Positions 1 through 14,500 of a DNA stretch of 64,000 bases are shown here, piece after piece (the stretch's first letter is position 1; each line of letters starts with the position of its first letter). The translations under genes and the position numbers were made by a program. Source of the stretch: Siphonodentalium dalli (taxonomy: Eukaryota; Mollusca; Scaphopoda; Gadilida; Siphonodentaliidae); assembly GCA_032622095.1 (NCBI GenBank), contig CP136063.1, forward strand, positions 77,291,980 through 77,355,979. The letters are read 5' to 3'. Below the pieces are notes generated by a model, which worked only from the letters and a program-made list of their open reading frames with translations, did not search any database and had not been told where the DNA came from.

Positions 1-72
1 TTCGGACTAAATCCTGAAAAGTTACCATAATTCTGCTGTGGTTAAGGAGTCGATTATTTAGAGCATCTTCGT
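1..72. mobile_element. PAL1 palindromic element, right-arm fragment cut by window edge
   Basis: It matches the right arm of PAL1 (actaaatcctgaaaagtta ... ctgctgtggttaaggagtcg ... tttagagcat). The left arm lies outside the window. One base is missing in the acccataatt segment. Confidence 0.85.
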
Positions 73-1099
73 AGTATCAGATGCTCAGTATTCTAGACTC
101 TGGATGGATATGGTGTATCAAACTGCAAGGCAGAGTTTTGTACAATAATTATTTAGTGTTCTTAGTAAAGAGAAATTAGTGCGAGAACGCGCTTTCTTCC
201 GCGTGTCAAAAATCATTGTGGTGTCATAAAAATGAGTGCAATAATAACATATTCAGAATAATATGAATTTGCTAGTTATTTCAACTAAAAAATGTCAAAT
301 TTTAATTAGTGAAGACCTATAACAATTGATAATTAATGAAAATTTGTAAGAAATCATAAAACTGTATTGAGCAACAATTGCCAAATTCCAGATGTTACAA
401 TTTCTTTTTCAAAACATGGAAATGAACAACTTTTTTTTTTTCGTTTTCACTGCTAGCTGTGGAACTAACCTAACCATGATCAATAAGCCAGATCAGATCA
501 AATTAGTCAGACTGATATAGTAGCAACATAGTCCGCCTGACAACTCTTGTGCTGATAAAATAAATTAAAGTAAATAAATATGTGTTTCTGAAACCCTAAA
601 TAACTTAACTTGATGGAAATGTTCTCTATGGTGTAATAATGTTCTCTATGGTGTAATAATGTTCTCTATGGTGTAATAATGTTGAGTGTAAGCTTTAATT
701 ACATGATCATATCCTTATTCCATTCAATAAACCCATTCTATAAATTGTGATATTAAACATTCGTTTTAATAACAGGAAAAAGTGCCAGGTGACTTCGATT
801 TCCCGTTTGTCGTCTGTTATTCCGTACGCTACATCTCAAAATACTATGGCTTCTAATATTTTTCCAACAAACTATAATGAATGAAGAGTTTGAAAAGTTA
901 TGTCAATAAATATCCATCATTAAATACACCAAAGAGTCTTTATTTATCTGGGACTATTTCTTGACGCAGGCAAACAACGCTTAGTTACGTGAAATGCCAT
1001 CGCATATCTTATAGAAGCCAATGTTAGTTTTGTGTCCCATTTGTTGATTTAAGTATGTTTTATCAAGGTTTTGGATCATGTGCATCTGCAACGAGACCC
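73..1099. other. Intergenic or intronic DNA, no gene seen
   Basis: The AT-rich sequence has no ORF or conserved motif that I recognise, apart from the short tandem repeat at 621-680. It may contain SNX27 3' UTR or last-exon sequence, but nothing supports this directly. Confidence 0.5.
621..680. repeat. 20-bp tandem repeat, 3 copies
   Basis: The unit gttctctatggtgtaataat occurs three times without a change, which suggests recent expansion. Confidence 0.95.
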
Positions 1100-1212
1100 C
1101 AGTTTTTAGCGGAATTTACAAAACGAGTCCAGTAAATTAGGTCTGGACCTCGCCAAAGGCTTGGTCCAGACCTAATTTACTGGATTCGTTTTGTAAATTC
1201 CACTATAAACTG
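1100..1212. repeat. Long hairpin (about 50-bp arms)
   Basis: The left arm cagtttttagcggaatttac ... aaattaggtctggacc is complementary to the right arm ggtccagacctaattt ... tgtaaattccactataaactg with few mismatches, around a short loop near 1155. It looks like a foldback MITE, but no target duplication was defined. Confidence 0.75.
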
Positions 1213-1585
1213 AGGATTCATTGTAGATCCTCTATCAATTAACTATATTTGTCAGAATTAAGACAAGAAAACATGATTAGATATGACATATGTGACAAGT
1301 AATTAAGCCATTTTTATGAATTTTCCTTTTCCAAAAATAGACACTAGTATGTTGTGGTGGTGGTCAGATCAGCGTAGTGAGGGGACATAACTCTGTCTTG
1401 TAGTGCGATGCTGTTTCTGTCCTTCAGTAAGACTTTGCTGCATCCTGTCTGTTGTTTTCTGAAGATGTCATTCACAATGTGGGTGACTGACATTTTCAAG
1501 TTGTGGACTGATGAATTGGTGGTGGAGACTAATGTCACCTTGAGTCTGATGCGGCCTGAAACATGGAGGAAAATGTGTTGCTTAA

Positions 1586-1786
1586 CCCTTTCAGTGCCAA
1601 GTCTGATTTTTGTATCAACCCTCATTTCTTTGATCATTTTTGAAATCTATAATAATGTGATACATTGATGGAAAGAGCTCTAAGAGCTCTTTCCATCAAT
1701 GTATCACATTATTATAATCAATAAATTTGAAAAATTATCAAGGAAATATGGGTTGATACAAAAAATCGGACTTGGCACTGAAAGGG
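1586..1786. mobile_element. PB4 TTAA element (piggyBac-like MITE), palindromic
   Basis: The ends are CCCTTTCAGTGCCAAGTC and its inverse GGCACTGAAAGGG. The flanks are TTAA (1582-1585) and a one-base derivative TTAT (1787-1790). The arms meet at gagctctaagagctc near 1681. CCC ends and TTAA targets are typical of piggyBac-type elements. The spurious ORFs across it are by-products of the palindrome. Confidence 0.8.
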
Positions 1787-2460
1787 TTATGCAGGATTCA
1801 TACACAAAACGAACTAGAGGTGTGACTGTCCCAAAGGGACTAAGGATACCCCCCCCTGTGTTTTTAAAACACTACGATGTTTCACATGTTAGTAAACATT
1901 TAGTTAAAATTATAAAAGAACAGATTCCCATTGCAGGTGCACAACCCTAATCCTAAACCTATTGACTGAAAAATGTAGGAATAAAAATTCGGACAAAATT
2001 TTGCATGTTGCGAAAATGTTCTAAGTCGAAAAAGGGGGATAACTCCACCAAAAAAGGTCAGACAGACGTCATAATCGCAGTTGCATAGGTATCGAGTTTT
2101 TAAAAAATGGTTCTTAGCATCGTACAAAAATTCTAAAGTAGGAAATTTCCTAAATAAAATAACAGAAGTTGCACATTTCAGGAAATATGTTGAAATTGAT
2201 CAGAAATGTTTATATTCCACAACAAAATTTAGTTTTAAAATATATAGTATTTAAGTTTAATAGTCTCAAATTGAACACATCACCCTAAGAGGTGTGGTTG
2301 GTTGAAAACTGGGAAGGGGTAGGATTCAAAATAAAGTGATTAGTGTTGAGAATTTGGTCGTTTATGAGAGAATTTGATGTCAGACATGCCATATCTCTCT
2401 ATAGCTCTGTGTCTGACTAGATGGGATATACTGATTGACTTCCAGCTAATGTAATCATAC

Positions 2461-2520
2461 CTCCTTTTCAGAGTCAAGCTCCTCATAAATTCTGTCAAAG
2501 CACTCATGCATAAAAACAAA
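2461..2520 (-). CDS. SNX27: SNX27 exon: penultimate, C-terminal helix
   Basis: This 60-bp exon has acceptor tttcttgcAG and donor GTATGAT. It encodes [20 protein letters not shown], matching FNYMHECFERVF and ending at the Lys-Glu where vertebrate transcripts splice to alternative C-termini. Reading into the intron adds one Val and then TGA (2456-2458), so intron retention would give a complete protein. No convincing final exon was found between 1 and 2450. Confidence 0.92.
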
Positions 2521-5500
2521 CTGCAAGAAAAAGATATATCAATATGTTATAAAATCGGTATATGATATTATGTAAAATTGTGCAAATCTGCCATACCAAA
2601 TGATCTATTTTGATGGAAGGGAAAATTACTATGCTTAACTGGAGCTTAACTGGAGCATCCATAAATTTTAGCAAAAACCTTGTGGCCAATGCATCCTCTT
2701 AGGCCAAAAAAAAGAAGTTTTGGTTCTCAGGCCCCCGCCGCATTGAATAAAAAGGGCCACATTAGGCCTTTTTATTGCAATGCCTGATGTTATGACAAAA
2801 AAACTTACGAGAAAAAAAAAATTGAATTGTTTTTGTTTTGTTTTGATTTTATCAACATGTCCATAGCAGATATGTGTTGAATATTTAATAGTGTGCATTG
2901 AGCTCTAACATGTAATGTGTTAAAAAGTGACTTGCAGGCTTACAACATGAAGTAGATGACTACAATTAAGAAAATGATTAGCTGATCCTCATGCTCTTCT
3001 TACAATTAGTCATTGTGAACAACTTACACTAATTGTAACTTTATACAATTGAAAGGCACAGGACTAAATTCAGGATCACATATTAGAATGGGGAGGTATC
3101 AGTTTTTAGACAACAATAACAGTAGTTAATGTCAGGGGCATTATATATTGTTAGGTAATCCCAGTCATACACTGGTAGTACAATGTCATTTTTATATAAG
3201 ACTAAATGCGTTTATATGCATAACAGTTCCCTCTACCTTTCTGGTTATTACTAGACAGAGAGGAAGGTATCTTTGTCCATGCTTACTATGTGCAGAAAAA
3301 ATAAAAAATAAAAATAAAACCCTCCCTCATTGATTTGAAAAAAAAATTGCCCGAGAACCAAAAAACTTTTTTTTTTTGGCCTTATACATGCGAGACTCCC
3401 AGAGGGAGCCTCATGTATATACATGGAACCTTCACACAGCAATGAACAAACGACAACAGAAACAGGCATTCAAACTGTTGGTGAAACTAATAGTCTCCAA
3501 TAAGTTAATGCGAACCCGATAAGGGAGGGTGGGAGGAATAAACCTGAATGTAGAGTGGCTATAACATAGCCAAGCTTGACTGATGCAATTCATGTAGATT
3601 ATTGTACATGAGAAGTACACGATGAATAGATAGATCGCTAAGCTAACACGGTCAGTGACCAATTATGTCCAGACAGGGATTTACAAAGCAGTAACCTGCC
3701 ATTTGTCATTCTAGGCTGAACCTCAATAAATAAATATATCATTATGACATGAAAGTAGTAATAACCTAATAAGGCAACATAGGCATAATAAAAGGTCAGC
3801 CGACCAGTGTCACCCGAAAATGTGGCAAGTCGACACCGCTTTGTTAAAGAAATTAAAAAAAATGTTGAAATGTTCTAAGTCGACAGGGTTAATAATTCCG
3901 TAAAGAAATAATTTTTCCGTCATCTATATACATGTTGCACATCTCCAATATGTGGGTAACAATACTCTGAAGTTTCAAATATCTACGATCAAAACTGTAG
4001 GAGGAGATGATTACACCATGAAGGTACCCTCATACAGAAAATTATAAAAAATGTGTTTCAAAGTCGAAAGGCCCATAACTCTGGGAAAAATCATTGGATC
4101 AAACTCAAATTCGAACTTGACCTGTATTTTGATATGAACAACCCACAAAAAAAAGGATTTCCAATTAAACAATCCAAACTTGAGTTATCATCCGGAAACC
4201 AAAGAAAAAACAAGAAAAATTGAATTTTCTAAGTCGAAAAGCCCATAACTCGGAGAAAAATCATCTGATCAAACTCAAATTCGAACTTGAGCTGTATTTT
4301 GATATTAATGACTCCCAAAAAAAACGGAATTTTCAATTGAACAGTCCAAACTTGAGTTATCATCAGGAAACCAAAGAAAAAGAAGTAAAATTGAATTTTC
4401 TAAGTCGAAAAAGTCCATAACTCTAGGAAAAATCATCGGATCAAACTAAAATTCGAACTCAACCTGTATCTGTATGACTGATCCACATGAAAACGGTATT
4501 TGCAAATAAAGGATCCAAACTTGAGATATCATCCTGAAACCGAAAAATTGAGAAATTTTCTAAGTAAAAAAAAAATTGAAAAAAGGGAAATAACTCCATA
4601 AAAGAACATCCGGGGGACAATAAACTTAAAGATGCATAATCTGAATTAACGCTCCCAAAATACTATTTCTTTGGCTTCAGGGGTAAAAAATATTTGATTC
4701 GAGTCGGGGAAACCCACTCATCAAAGCTCAGAGTGATCAGTTATTGATTGTTGAAATCTATTATTTTTCACCACCGATAATTTTTAGTGGACCAGTAAAG
4801 AATCGACGAGAAGGCGGTCTCAGACCAAATTAAAGATGAAGATGGATAACTAAAAAATCAAGTGGCTTTTTTGTCAGATATTTGACAAACTGGCAAAATT
4901 TTGTTGAACAAAATGTTGATAACATATGTTTTGGGCAATTTTATACTATAGTTGACTGTGGTTAGCATTATTTTTTGGCAATTACTAGTAATCGATTCTG
5001 ATAACTGAAGCGGCATTTCAAAAATGTTGTTGTTGTTGGAATCTGATTATATGGGGACAATTGTATTAGATTGAGTACCTTTATTGTTTATCAAATAGGC
5101 TTTAGGTATGTAATGAAGGTAGTGAGTGGTGGATAAATTTGAATATGAGATAGATACATACATATGGTGTGAATATCCGAACTATCCTTGGCTTCTTGCC
5201 TGGTCGGTTGTACTCAAAGTTGAAAGACATTCCTTCATCATCTATATCATAACTCTGTACAGATTGCCACTGGAATTCTATCACCTGGGACTGTAAACGA
5301 AAGAGATTATAAATCACCCAAACAAGAGAAATAACTCTAAATTTAAAAGAATATTCCAATATTTTATCTTCTAGGAATGGAGACAATTGTCAAAACAAAA
5401 CTCACAATCCTGGTTTTGGATAGTCACATGAGATTTCAACAGCTTATTTGGTCGAAAATAACAAAATATGTTAAAAGATATTAATATAATGTTTAGACCA

Positions 5501-8500
5501 GATAATTGCAGTATAGTAAGGCCAATAAAATAATAATATTCCCAGACAAATACATGTAATAATAACAATAATGGTGCTTATATAGCGCGTATCCCCAATG
5601 CCAGATGATCAACTGAGCCACCGGCGGCCCTCAAAATAAACAAAGGAGAACGTACCTCTGGTGACCTGTCTTCCCGGCAACTTACCAACTGAGCCACCGG
5701 CGGGCCCTCAAAATAAACAAAGGAGAACGTACCTCTGGTGACCCATCTTCCCGGCATGCCTGGAGTTTGAAAGACTGAAAACTAATGATGGCAATCACAT
5801 GACCATCCTTCCGAGAATCGCAGGAACAATGTGGAAACATGAGCTCGCCGTACCCCTCCAGCTCCCTCACAGTTTTTAAATACTGGAAGTGTAAAATTGT
5901 TGAGTTGAAATTGGGTCATATACTGTAAAATCCTTTTAAATTTGTGGGGGTCTACATATCATTGATATCATGGTTTGGCCCAACCACAAAACCAACAACC
6001 AATGAACAGGGTTCGCGCGGCCACTTGCCAAATTTTCCAATGGCAAAAATAATTCACAATTGGCAAAAAAAAAAATTTTTTCGCAAAAGTTTGGCAAGTC
6101 ACTTTTTAATTCCTCAATAAAGTTGAAAAATATCAGTCAATCAATACCATTCATTTTAGGAAATTATTACAATGGAATTATATTAGTTGTGTTTTATATT
6201 GTTTCGGAAAAGTTAACACCTCCATCAAGATGCAGTTAATGTGATAGAATTAGTATCGATGGGTGGAGGAATTACTCATATTTAGTGTGATGGTGATGTT
6301 TACATAGCTAATCCTCTTGTGATGTTCCCTTCTGATGAAGCAACGCTTCTACCATTGTATTGTTCGGTGTTGATTTATTGTTGTATGATAAACCACAATA
6401 GAGATGAGAGTATAATCATTAACTAACTGCTTTTCTATCGATATCAAACCGTGAGTGTCGAAACATAAGACTCAATCACGGTTGCAGAAAATGATACTAT
6501 CAGGGATAATATTCAGCAAATTCTAAATGAATTTGGCAAAAAATATTTTCATTTTGCAATGAAATAATTGGCTCTGATTTGGTAGAGTAAATAAAAATAC
6601 AAATGTATATAAGATGGAAATGAAGATCAGACATTACATTCATTATCAGCATGTGGTAAAATTGGTGGGGAAAAAACACGGAAGACAATATGAGACGTGG
6701 GCTGTATTACGTTTATGTATGGTCGTATTATAAAATGTGAATCATTATCGAAAACAATATTAATATACCGCATCGTCTAATCACTTAGAAACTATAATAG
6801 TTTGTATAAACAATGCTAAATGAATTGGTCTCTCAATAAAGGCTAATGGTGTCATCACGCATAGTCACATAAAACAATAAACAACTACCTGGCCACAAGC
6901 CTTGAAATAGGGTGTCTGTCATTTGCAGAATGAGGTTCCCAGAGGATGAATTTAGTGATGCTACCCCGCATAGCGGGCTAGCATCACCAAATTCACCCTC
7001 TGGGAACCTCATTCTGCTAAGGTGTAAGCAGAATGAGGTCCCCAGAGGGTGAATTTGGTGATGCTAGCCCGCTATAGGTCCCCAGAGGGTGAATTTGGTG
7101 ATGCTAGCCCGCTATACGGGGTAGCATCACTAAATTCACCCTCTGGCGACCTCATTCTGCAAATGACAGACACACTATTTCAAGGCTTGCCTGACCAGTA
7201 TGAAGCTGGTAGGTAAGAGTGTACTGATTGTGATATATATCTACAGCCGTAAAAGTCTTGATCAAGTTATAAGATGACAGGAATTTAACCCTTTCAGTGC
7301 CTAATTTACGGTCTGTAAAATCGGCCCTAAAAAATAAAAAAAATAAAAACTAAATTTTGTTTTGTTTTTATTTTCTAATTTTTTTTTTTGGGTTAAATTT
7401 ATTTTGGGTATGCTTAAGCATGCTATAGCGAATTTAAAAACAAACTGGTTAAAACCTTAGGGGCATGTTATAACTCAAAACTATCACCAAGTATTCATAG
7501 TAATAATTTTGATGCCCATGAAAAATGTAAGATTCCCTGGCACTAAACCTACAAAATAAGTCTGTTAAAGAATATAAGAAAAAATTATTAAAATTGTAAA
7601 AAAATGTAAAAAATAATAACAAATGATTAACAATTGTTAGGCCAATGCATTCTCTTGTATATGCGAGGCGACCTATGGTCGACTTGCATATATAAGAGAA
7701 TGCATTGGCACACGGTATTTGGGTTGATACAAAAATCGGACCTGGCACTGAAAGGGTTAATGATAACACCTTTATAGACTCATTAGTGTATAATGCATAC
7801 AAGCTTTCGGCCTTCTGTGAAGCCTTTATCAAGTGAAATGACAATCGATGAAACACGTTAGAAGTTTGACATTACTTTGTACTGATTATGTGATGAGCTT
7901 TCAGTGGGGGGGGCACACATTTCAGACCTGTTGATGTGGATTTATAAATCTCAAATCTATTCCATGAATTCATGTCCCCACAAAATTGACGTTTTATGTG
8001 AAACCACAATGAAAGTGTCAATGACACTGTAGCTCAACTTGGAAAGGGAATAATTTCATGTGTTACAGTCAATGGAGTGATTAGGAATGTGGAAAGTTGA
8101 AAGGACTAGTTATGCAAAGATTAAAATCCAAGATGGCTGCTGGCAGCCATGTCTTTTTTCCGAATCTACATGTCATTTTTTACATGACTAATTTACATGA
8201 CTAATTTCATGATGATCCGATCAAAGGTACGACCTGTAGCACGTGCCAAAGGATTTAGTCATGCAAAGAGTAAAATCCAAGATGGTTGCTGGCAGCCATG
8301 TTTTTTGGCCGAACGACCCCAAAATTACTCGTTCCCATCTACATGTCAATATTAACATCGGTGAGAAATTTCATGATGATCAGACGAACATTACGACCTG
8401 TAGCCCATGCTAATGGATTGAATTTTGAAATCCATGATGGCCACTGGCAGCCATGTTTATTGGCCGAATGACCCCAAAATGACTCATTCCCATCTACATG

Positions 8501-11500
8501 TCAATGTCAACAGCCATGACAAATTTCATGATGATCAGACTAAAGGTACGACCTGTAGCCCGTGCTAAAGGATTTAGTCATGCAATGAGTAAAATCTAAG
8601 ATGGCCACGGGCGGCCATGTTTTTTGGCCGAATGACCTCAAAATTACTCGTTTCCCATCTACATGTCATTGTTAACATCCATGACAAATTTTATGATGAT
8701 CAGACGAACAGTACAACCTGTAGCCCGTGCTAATGGATTGAATTTTGAAATCCAAAATGGCCACGGGCGGCCATGTTTTTTCCCCGAATGACCCCAAAAT
8801 GAATCGTTCCAGTCTAAATGTTGATGTCAACAGCTATGACAAATTTCATAATGATCCGACCAAAGGTACGACCTGTAGCCTGTATTGTTGACGCCTCACA
8901 CACGCACCCTCTCACACACGCACACACGGACGACGGATACCAAGCCATGGCAATAGCTCAAACTTTACAAAGTAAAGTTTAGCTAAAAACCAAGTGTTTG
9001 TGTGTGTGTGTGTGTGTGACTGTCTGTAAATCTGTCACAATTTTCCAGCATCTAGAAATATATCACCCTCATGTCCGATTGAACCCAAATTTTTACCATG
9101 TCCTGCATGTGTTAAAATAGGACATGCAAAATTTTCTGGCCAATTGGTACAAGACGACCTGAGATATAACGCGTTTCCGAAAGGTTATCAAGGCGATATT
9201 TTCACTGATAAAATGCATTTCTAATGTATTTTCAAAGCTGTCTGTCATTACAAAACACCAAAGCCAAATTCCGGACAAACTCTGCACACCGTTTGCCATC
9301 TAAATCTATATCGTTATCAGCAGTGACAATATTTTCATGCATGTCATGTTTGTTACCCATCATTCGTAACAGGGAATCCCCTAGTATAATAATATAATAT
9401 CATGAGATTGTTCAAATGGGCTGGCCACCAGGGGGCTTAGCATTGAATGAGTTAATGAACAACAAGCTCACCTCTGTTCTGTTATCTGATTCTCTAAATG
9501 ATTTCAATTCATATGATTTATCTGCTGATTTTATTTGTCCTCGACTGACATCGTCAACAGCCTGAAAAGCAGAGGAAAATTAGCAACCCTTCCATGACTG
9601 GAGCTTCCTTAAATTTTGTGAAAAAACTCGCATATATAAGGGTATAGTCTAACAATATTTACATTGACCTTGTATGTCAGTGCATTCTCTTATATATGAG
9701 AGGCTCCCTATGGGAGACTCGCATATATAAGATAATGCACTGGCACAGGGTCTTTAATGCTGCACCAGTGGAGCTCCCATCATGAAAGGGTTAACCATTT
9801 CTATTCTAAATGGATTCTCCTATTCAGTTATAAAAGTATACACAGGAATAGTATATCATTCATCTGGAGGGGTGTGCTAAAAACAAATGAGCAGACAACA
9901 GATAAACAATAAATAATACAAGTGCAGAAGGATTCATATTGACAAGCGGAAAATGTTCTGATAATAAGTTCAACAAACGACCTATGGTTGTTTGTTGAAC
10001 TTATCATCTGAACATTTCTTAGGGATAACTACTTATGAATGAGTATTTAGAAAGGGTTGAAATAAACACTGTCAATGTTTGGACTTAAACATTTTTAGAA
10101 ATAGAAAAAAATGGTATAGATTAAAGGGATTCAAGGCCTTCGATGTGGGTTCATACAACATAACATAGAAATCTGTAAAACAACTATCATACACAAGTAC
10201 ATTAAAAACAGATTGATTTTGTTCTTATTATCATTATTAATAACTCTCCTATAATGGGATTTTGCATGTCAAAGCCATTGTTAAGTAAACATTACTGTTA
10301 CAGTGGAATTATAATAAAAGTGTTATTAGTCCAATAAAATACTATAGTTTAATAAAAACTTGACGGTACACATTGCAAAATGTCAGAGCATTAAAAAATA
10401 TTCTGGAAATCATATTCAGACTAATAAAAGGTCGCAGATAACGTGTCCCCCTGAAAAAGTGGCTTTTTAGTAAGAATAGCTATTTTCACTAAATTCAAAC
10501 TTGTCCTTTGCTTCTGAAATTTGAACCAAGTAACAAATATCATGAGATTCAGTTGAATTTAAAAACGATCAGATAACTAAAAGTAAAGTTATCATCTGGA
10601 AACCAAAATAATCAGCAAATTTTAAGTCGACAAGGACCATAATTCAAGCAAATATGGGTGGACCAAACCCAAATTCGAACTTGACCTGTATCTTCTTGTG
10701 GTTAATCCACATACCAAATTTAAAAATCAATCAGATTACAAAAACTAAAGTCAACAAGGACCATAACTCTGGCAAAAATATTCGAACTTGACCTGTATTT
10801 TAAGCTCAAAAATACCAAATTTGGTTTTGATACGATAACCCAAAAAAAAGTTATCATCCGGAAACTTTCCAAACGAATGGAAAACTTTTTCGGGGCACAA
10901 AAATATTGGAACATACTACACAATTAGTGATATTTGTTGACAAATCACTGTAACAGTTTTGTTTACAACACAATGTTTACAGCACACAAATTTTTTTTAT
11001 TGAAGAACTATCAATAATGAATATAAGAACAACATTTATCTTAGTATTTATCAATGCTCTTCTTAGTGGTGATATATTTATGCATTTACCCAAAGTGAGT
11101 GTCCCTTTAAAATCTAAGAAATCCCTATTTCTGCAGGCAATCATATTTAACTGACTCAATAGATATAGTGTTGATTCAATACACAGGTCATTGAAGAAGG
11201 GCTCTATCACAATTCACTACTTATCTTGCACAAAGAAGCTGTTGGCAGATAGGGGGTGGGGAATGGTGAATTTCTCATTCCCCACAAGTTGGAAATTTCA
11301 CGAATGACACATCATCATTGAAAATTTCAGACCATAAGTTGAATCCGAGAGTTTGATTTTCTAAAAATTATTAGTGTAAACTTTGTTGTTTTTCCTTTGT
11401 TTTTGGACCAAAATATGAATATGTTCCTATATTCCTATATTTTGAATTTGAAATGGCTATTTGCTGGACAATTTCCAAGTAACCTGGAGATTTCCAACAA

Positions 11501-14500
11501 TTAATAGTTTGAAGTAAAATTCAGTCTATTTCCACTAAGGAATGGAGGGGGCGGGGCGGGTGGGAAATTTCAAGTAAGTTTGATACCCTCCCCCCCAACA
11601 GAGAACCAGTCCTTCGATTTTGAGGCGCGTAATTGCGCTTGCGCGCCTTGGTGCGCGCGGATTTAAAAACCTGCGAGTTATTAAATGCGCACGCCGAAAA
11701 TTTCAAATGCGCACCTCAGAATTTGCAACCAGTGAACGAGATTTTAACAAACAACACACCAATGGTCAAACGCCGATAAGGCTATCCACCATGTATCTTT
11801 CTCAGCAGTGATGACGCTGATTACGAACCTGGTAACTACTAGTAGTAACATACATTGTGATCGCATTATTACTCGATGAATGAAAACAAACGGCAACCTT
11901 CTTGACAATGCGTCATTCAATCTGGGCACCTAATGATATTGACCAATGGGACAGTCGGAAAACTGAAGAGGAATCAAGCGTCATCATTAAAAATAGGCCG
12001 CTAATAATATCGACCAACGAGGACTCGTGTTGCGTCACGTAATCGCCACAGTTAATAATATCGGCCAACGAATGAGCAGTATCACGAAATCGGAAACTTA
12101 TTTATAATAACACGTGATCAGCAGATTCTCCCAGATTAAAAATAGAATTGGAAAATCCTCAGAATTCTGTGTGCAAACAACTCATTCAGGCGACTTTGTT
12201 TCAAATTATTATCTGCGCATTTTTAAATCTAGTTTTTGCAAGGGACATGCATTTTTTTTTGCGTGGAAATTAATATACGAAGCGGTCCCTAATAATCTCG
12301 TACAGGGGGGATTTTTAGCTGAAAATAAATAGTCGTACCCGTACGCTTATTTGGATCCCGAGACTGGTGACGAAACCACGTTACTATCAAAGCGAAAGAG
12401 GGTTGACTCGTCGGATTCCGGTGAATCTGATTGTGGTAACGATTAGGATTCCACTTCCGAGTTTGAAACTTTAAGCGAGTCTGATTGGCATGCGCTCTCA
12501 GACGCGGAAGTCGACTAATTACCGTGATCAGATTCATCGGGATTGCCGGATTGTTGATGCTATTATCATGTGGACTATTGTACAATATAAACATATGTTT
12601 TTTATTTCTGTTTCTGTTGCCACACTTAGAATAATACGTGTGTATCATTATACTTGTGTTTGTCTTTATTCAGTAATCATTTCATCGATGTTAATTTGAA
12701 TTGTGCTCCCTCAAAAAAGGCGCGCGCAAATCACAAAAGCTCCGAGCGATATACCGCGCACCTACGTTTTCCAAATTCGAAGGACTGGAGAACTGCTAGC
12801 GACATCCCTACTCTTACCTCCCAGTATAGGAAATTGAGAGCCTGCTCATCATCATAGAGTATTAGTTCCCGTTCTGGTGAGAAGACCCATCGCTTCATTG
12901 ATATGCATGTTGCTGTGGCCGTACTATAGTTCTGTATGTATATATTATATGGGAATTCTGAAGACTGTAATTTACGTTCTGCAAAGAGAGAAAATTGTGG
13001 AATATTGAGAGAATGAGTTGTTCTTAAAGGGGGATTGTACACTAAATCTGGCCATATATCGAACCATCTCCTATTATACTCAACAGAATATATGCAACAA
13101 ATGAATGAATTTGAACCATGGATGAGTGCAAAAAACACTCAATTACTTTATGAACGATGTAAAACAACCTGGTAATTATAATGAAAATGAGTTTATGGCT
13201 CGAGTCATTAACTCATTTTCATTATAATTACCATGTTATTTACATCATTTATAGAGCACATGAGTGTATTTTGCACTCATCATGGCTCAAATTCATTCAT
13301 TTGTTGCATACATATGCTGTTGAGTATAATAGGAGATGGTCCCATAAATGACTGGATTTAGTGTACAATACCCCTTTAATAGTATTACGATTTCAAAGCT
13401 TTCTATCATAATATAAACCTTTACAAATCTACATTGTTCTAAAGATTGACTCAACGTATACAAATAATGGACCTTTTCATGGCTGTCAATCAAATAATTA
13501 TTAGCAGATTTCTACCAATCAGCAACTGAGCCGGTTGCTTGCTGCACTGTTAATTCTTTGAAATTCATCCATGATTATAGCACTGTTTTCAATTTTGCAT
13601 GACACTTGGCATAAATTTCACAATTAAAGACGAAAAGAATGCACGTTTGCCAGTGTATTATAAAGCCTTGAAATAGTGTGCCTGTCATTTGCAGAATGAG
13701 GTCCCCAGAGGGTGAATTTAGTGATGCTACCCTGCATAGCGGGCTAGCATCACCAAATTCACCCTCTGGGAACCTCATTCTGCTGAGTTGTAAGCAGAAC
13801 GAGGTCCCCAGAGGGTGAATTTCAAGGCTTGTGTATTATAACATAAGGGCAATTGGTGTTAAACTAATTAAACTATTTATGCAGATGACTTGTCTCCTAG
13901 CTCCGTAAGCTCCTCCCACAAGTGAATGTGTGTGGAAAGCTTCACTAAAGATCATAAAACAAAACATTTATATCCCGCATTAAAATTCATAATCTTGTCT
14001 CCTAGCAACAGTAAGCTCTACTCAATTAACACAAACACTTTTATTTTCCCTGCGGATTTGTTAAACACATCATATTTTTCACTCAGCTTTAAATTTGCAT
14101 GCCACTGTTTGCATGAAACATACTGTGCAAATTTTAATCCAAGTAAGGAATACATAATTTTTGTCAATTTGAACTCTGGCCCTGGGTATCCTTCAGTCTA
14201 AGTTAACTAAAGACCAGATATAAATAATGGGTCTGTAAAATTTCTATTCCATGTCAGAAGTTACAATCAGCCCCAAGATAATAGTGTCTAATCAAAACGA
14301 TTAACGAAACGTGATCTGACATAATTTGGGAGAGGCTTGCACGTTTCCAGGAAATCACATTTCAATGTGACTATGATAGACTCAGTATGTCTGTATGACT
14401 TGGAGTGTATGTTTACAAAGACTGGGTATCCTTGAATAGACAGGTGATCAAGTCAGAGTTTAGTGTGACTGTCATTTGCAGAATGGGGTCCCCAGAGGGT

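Noticed and set aside
1344-1668. Overlapping ORFs on both strands at 1344-1668 as a possible final SNX27 exon
   Set aside because: Neither frame resembles the SNX27 C-terminus, and part of the sequence is a PB4 transposon end.
10117-11108. ttaaagggattcaagg and gtgtccctttaa as ends of one KB-type element of about 1 kb
   Set aside because: The inverted match is limited to the TTAAAGG word, and no second copy supports these borders.
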